Assembly: GCA_014380815.1 (NCBI GenBank)
Contig: JACMJB010000163.1
Coordinates: 1-33,516, forward strand
Reading direction: 5' to 3'
DNA length: 33,516 bases
Source: Armatimonadota bacterium
Lineage (GTDB): Bacteria > Armatimonadota > Armatimonadia > Armatimonadales > Armatimonadaceae
Every line of letters starts with the position of its first letter. Position 1 is the first letter of the stretch. The notes under the pieces were generated by a model, which was given only the letters and a program-made list of their open reading frames with translations, made no database searches and was not told where the DNA came from. The position numbers were made by a program, and so were the translations under genes. Of this stretch, positions 23,283 to 30,734 are shown one piece after another.

Positions 23283-25301
23283 ATGCGTAGTTGGAACGGG
23301 CTGCTCGCAGCCCTTCCCTTGATCGGTCTCTCGGGTGTGGCGGCGACCGTCACATTGGCAGCAGCGGCGCAGGCGCCCTCTGTCGCCGTCGCCGAGGTCA
23401 GGCCCGTGCCCCCCGCCGCACTCAGCCCGGATGGCGCCCAGTTCGCGGCTGTCACGCCTGCGAATGACATCTATCTCTATGACCGGGTATCGGGAAAACC
23501 GATCCGCCTCCTCGGAAGGCCCGCGAACCGGGTCTATGCTCTTGCGTTTTCTAATAGCGGTGCTTCCCTTGCCGCCGCGGGCGAGGGAAGGGTGGTCCGT
23601 ATTTTCAACACCCTGACCGGCACGCGCACTGCCGAGCTGAAAGAGCCGGATGAGGCCAGGGGCACACTCGGCGGACGCTCCGCCATTACGGGTCTCGCCT
23701 TTAACATCTCGGACAACGAACTGATTGTCGCCGACAGCGGCGACCAGACACTGGTCCGTTTTGCTCTTAACCCTGCCAGCGGCATGCTCATCTACCAGAA
23801 CAAAACCGATATCGCGGTGCCGCTGTTCAGCATTGCGCTGAATGCGCGAGGGGGATATGTCGCGGGGGGAGGCGACGGCAAGCTGCGGTTCTTCAGCAGC
23901 GCACTGAGCGAAGAGGCCGCCACCCAGGAACTGCACCAGGGGCCAATCCGGACGGTGCTGGTGAGCAGCGATGGGAAGTTCGCAGCAAGCGGCGGCGACG
24001 ACGCCCTGGTTCGGGTCTTTCGGCTGCCGGGTGCAATCACCGGAACGCCGATGCGGCTGACACCCGAGGATACGTTCGTTGCCATTCGACCGCTTCGTGC
24101 GCTATCGTTCGCGGACCTGAGCCGGAAAATCCTGCTGTCTCTGGACAGCACTGCCCGTGTTCGCGAATGGCCCTATGCGCGCGGCAGCAACGGCGCTCCC
24201 CAGGCTACGCCAAGCCCCGCGCCGACGTCTACCCCGACCCCCGCCCCGACTCAGACACCTTCGCCGACGCCCACACCGACGGTCCGTCCGACCCCCCGGC
24301 CCACTCCGAAGCCGACCCCGCGTCCGACCCCGACCGTGAAGCCGCGTCTGACCGCGCGGGACATGAACCCGTCGGCGGCCCCGAGAGCGAGGCTGTTAGG
24401 GCACAGCGAATATGTCAACAGTGTGACCTTCAGTCCCGATGGCGCAACTCTGGCGAGCGGAAGCCGGGACAAAACGATCCGTCTGTGGGACGCCGCATCC
24501 GGGCTGCCCAAGTCTATTCTTGGTAAGCACGGTAACTATGTCAGCGAGATCGCGTTCAGTCCGAACGGAAAGCAGCTTGTCACCTGCGGCTGGGACAACA
24601 AGATCAAGCTATGGGATCTGGCAGCGGGCAAGGAAATAGGGGGGAATCTGTTCAGCGCGCATACCAGCTATGTTCTTTCCGCCAAGTTCAGTCTGGATGG
24701 TCAGTTCATCGGTAGCGGCAGCAACGACAAAACCGCCCGTTTGACGGCAATCCGCCTGAGGATCGCCCCGCGCAAGAGCGAGGTGAAGCCAGACGCGATC
24801 TCATCGGTTGCGTTCAGCCCGGACGGAAAGCTGCTGGCGGGCGGTTGTCTGGATGGCAAAGTCTATATCTGGGATGCCCGGACACTGGAGCCAAGGCGCA
24901 CCCTGACGGTCCCCGGTTCGTCGCTGTCCGTGCTCACTGTGACCTTTCTTGGAAACGCGACGCTGGCGACGGGAAGCAAAGGGGGCTTCGTGCGACTGTG
25001 GAACGCCGAAACCGGCACCCTCACCGCGACTCTGCAAAGCGGCAAAGAGGATGTCTTCGCGCTGGCCTACCAACGCCAGCGCCGAATTCTGGCGACGGGT
25101 GGCGGAGATAACAAGATCAGCCTGTGGGAGCTACCGGCGACCCCACTAAAGGCGATTCAGCGGGTTCCCCTGCTTCAGGTCGGCGGGCACACCGCGACGG
25201 TGCGAACGCTGGCCTTCAACGCAGACGGAACGTCGCTGGCCAGTGGAAGCTGGGATTACAATATCCTGCTCTGGAACACGGCGGACTTCTTCGTGCGGTA
25301 A
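23283..25301 (+). CDS. Exported WD40 protein with two propeller regions joined by a Thr/Pro linker
   Basis: 672 aa from ATG 23283, with GAGGAG 10 bases upstream. Residues 1-31 are a signal peptide (cut near AAAAQA). Residues 40-300 contain about six degenerate WD40 units, such as VYALAFSNSGASLAAAGEG and IRTVLVSSDGKFAASGGDD. A 46-residue Thr/Pro linker (309-354) follows. Residues 360-672 contain seven clearer repeats, for example LLGHSEYVNSVTFSPDG with TIRLWDAASG, and end in WDYNILLWNTADFFVR. Seven repeats make one full beta-propeller; the first half may form a second. WD40 propellers are scaffolds for protein complexes. Here the protein is exported, which suits a partner for the neighbouring membrane protein rather than a cytoplasmic signalling role. 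It ends at a strong two-way hairpin. Confidence 0.88.
   Translation: MRSWNGLLAALPLIGLSGVAATVTLAAAAQAPSVAVAEVRPVPPAALSPDGAQFAAVTPANDIYLYDRVSGKPIRLLGRPANRVYALAFSNSGASLAAAGEGRVVRIFNTLTGTRTAELKEPDEARGTLGGRSAITGLAFNISDNELIVADSGDQTLVRFALNPASGMLIYQNKTDIAVPLFSIALNARGGYVAGGGDGKLRFFSSALSEEAATQELHQGPIRTVLVSSDGKFAASGGDDALVRVFRLPGAITGTPMRLTPEDTFVAIRPLRALSFADLSRKILLSLDSTARVREWPYARGSNGAPQATPSPAPTSTPTPAPTQTPSPTPTPTVRPTPRPTPKPTPRPTPTVKPRLTARDMNPSAAPRARLLGHSEYVNSVTFSPDGATLASGSRDKTIRLWDAASGLPKSILGKHGNYVSEIAFSPNGKQLVTCGWDNKIKLWDLAAGKEIGGNLFSAHTSYVLSAKFSLDGQFIGSGSNDKTARLTAIRLRIAPRKSEVKPDAISSVAFSPDGKLLAGGCLDGKVYIWDARTLEPRRTLTVPGSSLSVLTVTFLGNATLATGSKGGFVRLWNAETGTLTATLQSGKEDVFALAYQRQRRILATGGGDNKISLWELPATPLKAIQRVPLLQVGGHTATVRTLAFNADGTSLASGSWDYNILLWNTADFFVR
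24207..24344. repeat. Thr/Pro low-complexity coding tract
   Basis: Encodes residues 309-354 of the WD40 protein as TP, TPTP and RPTP units. Such linkers are common between domains of exported proteins and can vary in length between strains. Confidence 0.75.
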
Positions 25302-25366
25302 GCCCTTCGCCCCGGCGAGTTCTGTCCTCTCTAAAAGGAAGACGAGGACAGAACTCACCGAGGGCT
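25301..25366. terminator. Bidirectional hairpin terminator between the WD40 and translin genes
   Basis: A perfect 13-bp stem GAGTTCTGTCCTC (25317-25329) / GAGGACAGAACTC (25344-25356) encloses a 14-base loop. An outer pair AGCCCT (25301-25306) / AGGGCT (25361-25366) extends it. It lies between two convergent genes and overlaps the last base of the WD40 stop. No long T-run follows on either strand, so termination may rely on hairpin strength or Rho. Confidence 0.7.
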
Positions 25367-25987
25367 TTAGCCACCGGCATTCGGCAGCGCGCTGAGAAGG
25401 CGCTTCTGCAGGACTGCCATGGTCACATCGCCCCGGGTGCGCTCGACAACTCCCCGGAGGGAGTCGCAGGTGCGCCGCAACCCCCCCGTCACGGCATCAG
25501 GATAATCCAGCGTCATAAGGGCCGATAGGATATCGTCCATCGCGGCAAGCATCATCTCCGCGCGAGCGGCCTCGCCTCGCCGCAGGCAGTCCAGAGCGTG
25601 ACGCCGACCCTCGGACGCCGCCTCGGCCAGACCATTCAGATACGCCGCTGTTTCGATTCCCAGTGCGACGGGGGTCGGAAGGGGTGCGCCTTCCAGCAGC
25701 GCGAGGAGCACGGCGGCCTCGGCAAGTTCCTTATGGGCATCCTGGACATAGCCCGCGAAGAAAAGTCCGGGATGGCTCGCCAGCGCCTCCGCGACCTGCC
25801 GCGCCTCCGCTCGCGCCCCGCTGATCGCTTCCCGCGCCTCGGCAAGCTCGCCGCGATGCATGGCGCGGATGGCGTTCGCGCAGGTACGAGTGAGCGCGCG
25901 CCCGTGCATCAGGGCAACTTCACGGGTACGGTAGGTTTCGTCCAGGTTGGTGCGGGCGTCCCCGATCATCTGCTGCAGATTTTCCAT
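25367..25987 (-). CDS. Translin-family protein
   Basis: 206 aa, all helical, close in length to translin (about 200-230 aa). Matching segments include TYRTREVALMHGRALTRTC, AIRAMHRGELAEAREAI, LFFAGYVQDAHKELAEAAVL, GIETAAYLNGLAEAASEGRR, AAMDDILSALMTLDYPDA and VTGGLRRTCDSLRGVVERTR, which follow archaeal and bacterial translin. Eukaryotic translin with TRAX forms C3PO, an RNase that trims small RNAs and tRNA precursors; several acidic residues (for example in QDAHKE and AMDDI) could support catalysis, but which ones are used is not certain here. ATG 25987 is preceded by a near-consensus promoter whose -10 ends 6 bases away, so the mRNA is probably leaderless. Confidence 0.88.
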   Translation of the reverse strand: MENLQQMIGDARTNLDETYRTREVALMHGRALTRTCANAIRAMHRGELAEAREAISGARAEARQVAEALASHPGLFFAGYVQDAHKELAEAAVLLALLEGAPLPTPVALGIETAAYLNGLAEAASEGRRHALDCLRRGEAARAEMMLAAMDDILSALMTLDYPDAVTGGLRRTCDSLRGVVERTRGDVTMAVLQKRLLSALPNAGG

Positions 25988-25993
25988 GCCGCC

Positions 25994-26022
25994 ATTATGA
26001 GTGGCCCGCCCCGCCGTGTCAA
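25994..26022 (-). promoter_or_regulatory. Promoter of the translin gene, leaderless arrangement
   Basis: On the - strand: perfect -35 TTGACA (26022-26017), 17-base spacer, -10 CATAAT (25999-25994), 6 bases, then ATG at 25987. This is the best sigma-70-type promoter in the window. Spacing places the transcription start at or next to the ATG. Confidence 0.75.
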
Positions 26023-26120
26023 TTGGAATCGAATCGGTAGGTTAGATCCAGTGGCCTCCGCAGCCACGATCTTTGCCGCTCTTATCGGTGTGGCTGGGTA
26101 TCATGAGGTAAAACTAGTCG

Positions 26121-26139
26121 GGAGGCGCGCCTCCGCTTT
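26121..26139 (+). terminator. Palindrome plus T-run in the translin/oxidoreductase gap
   Basis: GGAGGCGCGCCTCC is a perfect 14-base palindrome followed on the + strand by GCTTTTT. It has terminator form but no + strand gene ends nearby, and a palindrome without a loop folds poorly as RNA. It may mark a lost gene or be a protein-binding site. Confidence 0.3.
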
Positions 26140-26346
26140 TTCTTTCCGCTCCCGGTGAATGTCGCGGGGAAGCAGTTGGATGCGGCCTCAGCCGGTGTCT
26201 TCGCCTTCGACCTGACCGTATCGGGGACACAGGCGACGCAAAAATAAAGCATCCGAACGCCAAAGAGGCCCGTTTCTGTTTTCCCTGCGGACGCTTCCCC
26301 GCCGCTGGGGAGGTATGGCAGCGTTCGCGGCGAATAAGAAAGCGAT

Positions 26347-27417
26347 ATGAGCATCCGAACAACGATTGGCCGCACTGCTTCTGGTGAGGTGCGCACCGCC
26401 GTAATCGGATACGGCTTCGCGGGGCGCAGCTTCCACAGCTACTTGATCGGTCTTGCACCGGGCTTGAGGCTCCAGGGCATCGCCTCGCGCGATGCCCAAA
26501 CCCGCCAAAGAATCGTCGCGGAACGGGGATGCCGCGCCTACGAAACCTTCGAAGCCGTACTGGCGGACCCGGAAATTGACCTTGTGGTTCTGGCGACCCC
26601 CAACCATACCCACGCGGACCTTGCGGTTCGTGCCCTGGAGGCAGGAAAGCACGTCGTCAGCGACAAGGTGATGTGTCTGACCCTTGCCGACTGTGACCGA
26701 ATGATCCTTGCCGCCGAGCGCAGCGACCGATTTCTTTCTGTTTTTCAGAACCGACGCTGGGACGGGGACTTTCTGACTCTGCAGGCGCGGATCGAAGCCG
26801 GAGATCTGGGCCAGGTCCGCTGGATCGAGATGGCCTGGCAGGGGTTCGGAGCATGGGGCGGCTGGAGAGGGCAGGCCGCGCTGGGCGGTGGTCGTCTGTA
26901 CGATCTGGGCGCGCACCTCGTGGATCAGATGATCCTTCTGTTCCCGCAGCCAGTTGAGACGGTGTACTGCCGAATGCACCACGATTTCCCCAGCGCCGAT
27001 ATCGAGAGTGAGGCGCTTCTGGTGGTGACATTCGCGGACGGAGGCACTGGGATCTGCGACCTTTCCGGCCTTTGCGCCATCAGCAAGCCGCGTTTTCTCG
27101 TGCATGGCGACCGGGCCACCTGGGCCAAGTATGGCCTGGACCCGCAGGAGGCCGCGATGAAGGCAGGCGATATTGATGCCGCGACCGAACCGCCGGAAAA
27201 CTTCGGTCGGCTCCGCACCGGAACAGGAGAGGAGACCGTTGTGCCGACTCTGCCGGGCCGCTGGCGCAGCTACTACGAGAACGTCGCCGAGGTGCTCCTC
27301 CGCGGTGCGGTTCCCCGGGTTCGCCTTCCGGAGGTGCGGCGCGCGATCGCGATCCTGGATGCCGCCCGGCGCTCCGCCGAGACCGGCAGTGTGATCCGGC
27401 TCGACGGGGAGCCTTAG
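26347..27417 (+). CDS. Gfo/Idh/MocA-family oxidoreductase
   Basis: 356 aa. The Rossmann fold starts RTAVIGYGFAGRSFHSYL (GxGxxG), followed by LRLQGIASRDAQTRQRI, IDLVVLATPNHTHADLAVRA and VVSDKVMCLTLADCD, where the family's EKP motif has become DKV. The C-terminal domain has FQNRRWDGDFLTL and YDLGAHLVDQMILLF with the active-site Asp/His pattern; these are typical of the YdgJ-like group acting on sugars or inositols. The DKV change keeps the Lys that contacts cofactor and substrate. ATG 26347 lacks a clear Shine-Dalgarno, but a tiny frame upstream stops across it. The AraC regulator starts 9 bases after its stop. Confidence 0.9.
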   Translation: MSIRTTIGRTASGEVRTAVIGYGFAGRSFHSYLIGLAPGLRLQGIASRDAQTRQRIVAERGCRAYETFEAVLADPEIDLVVLATPNHTHADLAVRALEAGKHVVSDKVMCLTLADCDRMILAAERSDRFLSVFQNRRWDGDFLTLQARIEAGDLGQVRWIEMAWQGFGAWGGWRGQAALGGGRLYDLGAHLVDQMILLFPQPVETVYCRMHHDFPSADIESEALLVVTFADGGTGICDLSGLCAISKPRFLVHGDRATWAKYGLDPQEAAMKAGDIDAATEPPENFGRLRTGTGEETVVPTLPGRWRSYYENVAEVLLRGAVPRVRLPEVRRAIAILDAARRSAETGSVIRLDGEP

Positions 27418-27425
27418 CCGAGCCG

Positions 27426-28406
27426 ATGGACTGGCTGGAGCGGCTGAACCGATTGCCGGGACGCATCGCACTGCCGCGGGAGGCGGGTGGGGGGACCGGG
27501 TCCCTGGGAGGCGCGGTGGACATCGCCCACTGGGCACACAGTCTGCATCTTCCCGACAATGTTCCCCACCGTCATGCCTACTTCGAGGTCTGCCGGGTCG
27601 GTGCGCGGGGCCAGGGCCAGTACCGGGTCGAGGGAACGCCGCACGAGATCGGTCCCGGCGACCTGTTCTTTTCGCGGCCCGGCGTCCTGCACCAGATCGT
27701 GAACGCCGGGCCGCCTTTGATGGAGCTGTTCTGGGTGACCTTTCATCTGCAGTTCCCCGCCGAATCGCCGGGCGACGACGCAATGACGGCGTTCTTTCGG
27801 AGATTTGCAGGGGCATCGGAAACGCTGGTCGCTTCGGATACGGGCGGCAGCGTGCGCGCCGCCTGGGATGCGCTTTACGCCACGGCATCGGAGACCAGCG
27901 CGCCGCTGGGCGGTCCGATCTTTGCCGCGCAGGCAAATGCACTGATCCTGGCACTGCTGATCGCGCTCGCCGCGGCAGGTGGCGGAGCGGAGTCCGTCAC
28001 TCTGCCGCCGGAGACCACTCCGGATGCCGACGAGAAGGCGGGACAGCGCGCGGTGCAGTTCATTCACGACAACCTGGGCCGCCCGTTGCCCGTGCCGGAG
28101 ATCGCCGCGCGGGTGGGGCTGTCGCCGCGCCATCTGACCCGTCTGGTCATCCGGTTCACCGGAGTTCCGCCGGCGGTCTATATCGAAACGGCCAGGATTC
28201 AGCGGGCGCGCACCCTGCTTCTACGCACCGATGACCCGATCAAGCAGGTCGGGACCCTGGTCGGTTATGAGGATGTCCACCACTTCACCCGCGTCTTTTC
28301 GCGCACTGTGGGCTGCCCTCCCGGAGTCTTTCGCCGCACGCGGGGGAGCGCGGCGGCCCCGGTGAAAAGAGGCTCAGAGATCCAAACTCCCGGCACGCTG
28401 ATCTAA
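27426..28406 (+). CDS. AraC-family transcriptional regulator
   Basis: 326 aa. The N-terminal cupin-like sensing domain (about 35-100) includes VPHRHAYFEVCRV and EIGPGDLFFSRPGVLHQI. The C-terminal DNA-binding domain (about 206-302) has both helix-turn-helix units: VPEIAARVGLSPRHLTRLVI and IKQVGTLVGYEDVHHFTRVF, with the family ending RTVGCPPGVFRRT. Such proteins usually activate nearby sugar genes on binding a ligand. It starts 9 bases after the oxidoreductase gene with no visible Shine-Dalgarno, so translation is probably coupled to it. Likely targets are its own operon and the PhyH gene 65 bases downstream, but no operator could be identified. Confidence 0.93.
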   Translation: MDWLERLNRLPGRIALPREAGGGTGSLGGAVDIAHWAHSLHLPDNVPHRHAYFEVCRVGARGQGQYRVEGTPHEIGPGDLFFSRPGVLHQIVNAGPPLMELFWVTFHLQFPAESPGDDAMTAFFRRFAGASETLVASDTGGSVRAAWDALYATASETSAPLGGPIFAAQANALILALLIALAAAGGGAESVTLPPETTPDADEKAGQRAVQFIHDNLGRPLPVPEIAARVGLSPRHLTRLVIRFTGVPPAVYIETARIQRARTLLLRTDDPIKQVGTLVGYEDVHHFTRVFSRTVGCPPGVFRRTRGSAAAPVKRGSEIQTPGTLI

Positions 28407-28471
28407 AGACATCGCCTCGTGCTCCTGGCTATACTGAGGGTAGTTCTGTCCGAAGGAGTCAAAGAAAATCC

Positions 28472-29311
28472 ATGCTGAGTGACGAGCAAAAGGCGTTTTA
28501 TGCCGAGAAGGGTTACGTGGTAGTGCCCGGCCTTCTCACCCCCGAAGAGGCCGCCGCCTACCGACGGGAAACCCACGATCTGATGGAGCGGCTTTCCGCT
28601 ATCCGAAGCGTCAACGCCACCTGGGGCAGTGCGAAAGACATCGCGGGCGGTGTCTCGACACAGCTTCTTCACTGCCATGATGTGCAGTTTCATTCGGCGG
28701 CATTCGCGCGCCTCCTGGTGAATGAGCGCTTGACGGGAGCTGCCGCCGACATCATCGGTCCCAATGTTCAGCTACACCACACGAAGGCGTTTGTGAAGCC
28801 ACCGGAAAAGGGCAGTCCCTTTCCCATGCACCAGGATGCCCCCTTCTTTCCGCATGACCGCCACTCGATGATCGCCGCGATCCTTCATTTTGACGATGCG
28901 CCACTGGAGAAGGGCTGCGTGCGGGTGGTGCCGGGCAGTCACAAGCTGGGCTTACTGCCTCATATCGCCGAGGGCAGCTTCCATCTGGACCCCACCGAAT
29001 ACCCGGTCGAAGCGGCGACACCAGTGCCCGCGAAAGCGGGCGATGTCCTGTTCTTCTCCTATCTGACCATCCATGGCTCCGGTGTCAACGTTTCGAGCGA
29101 GGCGCGTACGACCGTACTGATTCAGATGCGCGACCCCACCGACCCGCCGACGATCCGCGCCCACGAGAGCCGGGGACAGGGCACGATGCTGGCGGGAATA
29201 GATCCCTCCTGTGCCACGATCAAACCGTCGTCCGAAGCCAGAACCGACAGTCCGGCAATGGGGATGGGCGGCGCGATGATGGGCGGTGGTGGCATGGCGA
29301 TGGGGCGATAG
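28472..29311 (+). CDS. Phytanoyl-CoA dioxygenase (PhyH)-family Fe(II)/2-oxoglutarate oxygenase
   Basis: 279 aa. ATG 28472 has AAGGAG 13 bases upstream and TATACT at 28430-28435. It opens with the family start EQKAFYAEKGYVVVPGLLTPEE. Iron ligands are His120 and Asp122 in MHQDAPF and His201 in TIHGSG; Arg212 (EARTTV) is placed to bind 2-oxoglutarate. GCVRVVPGSHKLG is also typical. These enzymes hydroxylate small molecules; in environmental bacteria with sugar clusters the substrate is usually unknown. The C-terminal 20 or so residues are Gly/Met-rich (MGMGGAMMGGGGMAMGR), which is not part of the fold. The AraC gene lies just upstream on the same strand. The substrate cannot be inferred. Confidence 0.9.
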   Translation: MLSDEQKAFYAEKGYVVVPGLLTPEEAAAYRRETHDLMERLSAIRSVNATWGSAKDIAGGVSTQLLHCHDVQFHSAAFARLLVNERLTGAAADIIGPNVQLHHTKAFVKPPEKGSPFPMHQDAPFFPHDRHSMIAAILHFDDAPLEKGCVRVVPGSHKLGLLPHIAEGSFHLDPTEYPVEAATPVPAKAGDVLFFSYLTIHGSGVNVSSEARTTVLIQMRDPTDPPTIRAHESRGQGTMLAGIDPSCATIKPSSEARTDSPAMGMGGAMMGGGGMAMGR

Positions 29312-29348
29312 ATGCGGCGAGCAGGCAGGAACGGCTGCCGCCTGCCGG

Positions 29349-30626
29349 CTACCCGCCCTTGTCTGCGCCGCGCAGCTCCGGCGGCGTCTCTCCAACGGTA
29401 TAAAACGAACCGGTGACTACCACTACCTCGCCGGGCAGAGCCGCTGAAAAGGTGCGTGCGATCGCCGCGGAGGCGGGTTCGATCACGCGCACCTTCAAGC
29501 CGATGCCCCGTGCCGCATCTGTGACCTCCCCGATGGGCTTGGGGCGAAACCGCGGGGCGGTCACGATGATTTCTGAATCGCGGACAAGTGGGATCAGTTC
29601 GCGCAGAAACGGAATGGGGTCATGGTTCCGGCTCATACCGACGATAAAGCGATAGCGGCGGCCCGGCATCTCGGCCTTCAGGGCTTCGACAAGGACGCGC
29701 GCGCCGTCCTCGTTGTGCGCGACATCAAGGACTAATGCCGGGTCACCGGAAAGAGCGATCTGGAAGCGGCCCGGCAGGGTCGCCCCTGCCAGTCCCTGCC
29801 GCAGGGCTGCATCCGAAAGGCTTGCGATGCCGTGGTCGCGCAGGACCAGCACGGCGGCGCGGGCGGTCGCGGCGTTCTGGCGCTGGAACGGTCCGCGCAG
29901 CAAAAGGGGGGAGTCCTGCGGGGGGGCAGGGGCCGAAACGGTCCGCAGCGGCATCCCCTCCTGCTCCGCTTTCGCAGCGATGGCATCGAATGCTTCGCCC
30001 GGTGGCACGGCGGTGACACAGGCGAGCGTGCCGCGCTTGAGTATCCCTGCCTTCTCGCCCGCGATCTTCGCCAGTGTGTCGCCGAGGAGGCTCTGATGGT
30101 CGTACCCGATGCTCGTGATTACGGCAACCAGCGGCGGCGGGATGACATTGGTGGCGTCGAGTCGTCCGCCGATCCCCACCTCAATCACGGCGAAATCCAC
30201 GTCCTGTTCCGCCAGCCAACAAAAAGCAATCGCGGTTTTTAGCTCGAACTCCGTGGTCGGACCAAGATCGGTCTCCGTTTCGATAGCCTCGATCTGCGGA
30301 CGCAGGACCGAGACCCAGCGGGCAAAATCGGCCTTCGGGATCATCTCGCCGTTCCGCTGGATCCGCTCCCGCAGATCGAAAACGTAGGGCGAGAGGTACG
30401 CCCCAACACTGTAGCCAGCTGCCCGAAGAATGCTGGCGATAAAGGTGGTGGTCGAGCCTTTACCGTTTGTCCCGGCGACATGCAGGCAGCGCAGCCGTTG
30501 GTGCGGGTCACCGGCGCGCCGCAAAAGCTCTATAAAGCGTTCACGGTCCAGGCGGATCCCAAAGGTGAGCAGGCCCGACAGGTAGGCGACACTCTGCTCG
30601 TAGGTTAGATCGTCAGAAGAATTCAC
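29349..30626 (-). CDS. folC: Bifunctional folylpolyglutamate/dihydrofolate synthase
   Basis: 425 aa from a GTG at 30626. The longer open frame overlaps the divergent gene and its first residues do not fit the family. ATP-binding loop HVAGTNGKGSTTTF (from H49), YLSPYVFDLRERIQRNG, VIEVGIGGRLDATNVI and SIGYDHQSLLGDTLAKIAGE with KAGILK are all diagnostic of FolC, as is LVLDVAHNEDGARVL in the C-terminal domain. It adds glutamate to dihydropteroate and to folates, keeping them in the cytoplasm. A perfect TATAAT lies 6 bases upstream of the GTG on the - strand, so the mRNA is probably leaderless. It stands alone between convergent PhyH and divergent secretin-like genes. Confidence 0.95.
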   Translation of the reverse strand: MNSSDDLTYEQSVAYLSGLLTFGIRLDRERFIELLRRAGDPHQRLRCLHVAGTNGKGSTTTFIASILRAAGYSVGAYLSPYVFDLRERIQRNGEMIPKADFARWVSVLRPQIEAIETETDLGPTTEFELKTAIAFCWLAEQDVDFAVIEVGIGGRLDATNVIPPPLVAVITSIGYDHQSLLGDTLAKIAGEKAGILKRGTLACVTAVPPGEAFDAIAAKAEQEGMPLRTVSAPAPPQDSPLLLRGPFQRQNAATARAAVLVLRDHGIASLSDAALRQGLAGATLPGRFQIALSGDPALVLDVAHNEDGARVLVEALKAEMPGRRYRFIVGMSRNHDPIPFLRELIPLVRDSEIIVTAPRFRPKPIGEVTDAARGIGLKVRVIEPASAAIARTFSAALPGEVVVVTGSFYTVGETPPELRGADKGG

Positions 30627-30632
30627 GAACGG

Positions 30633-30638
30633 ATTATA
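30633..30638 (-). promoter_or_regulatory. -10 element of folC (leaderless arrangement)
   Basis: Perfect TATAAT on the - strand, 6 bases upstream of the GTG start at 30626. The best -35 candidate at 17-bp spacing (TCGTAT) is poor. The spacing supports a transcript starting at the start codon and also supports GTG 30626 as the true start. Confidence 0.55.
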
Positions 30639-30734
30639 CGGTGCCGCGGGCCGAGATACGACCCGTGGTTCCAGGCCTGGGGCAGGAACCCGCGCCCATC
30701 GCCGCGAACCAATGAGCGAAGAAAGACCATCACC

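Larger units (their letters stand above)
25988..26346. other. 359-base divergent gap between translin and the Gfo/Idh gene
   Basis: Holds the translin promoter (25994-26022, - strand), a 14-base palindrome GGAGGCGCGCCTCC (26121-26134) followed by GCTTTTTCTTT, which looks like a + strand terminator, a short open stretch 26155-26247 that could encode a 30-residue peptide starting with GTG, and a mini-frame at 26315-26350 (MAAFAANKKAI) whose stop overlaps the next gene's ATG. No full gene is supported. The terminator-like palindrome and the short stretch may be what remains of a lost gene. Confidence 0.4.

Noticed and set aside
26188-27954. Long open frame (588 codons) on the - strand across the oxidoreductase and AraC genes
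   Set aside because: Antisense to two convincing genes and very rich in Arg and Pro, as expected of a shadow frame.
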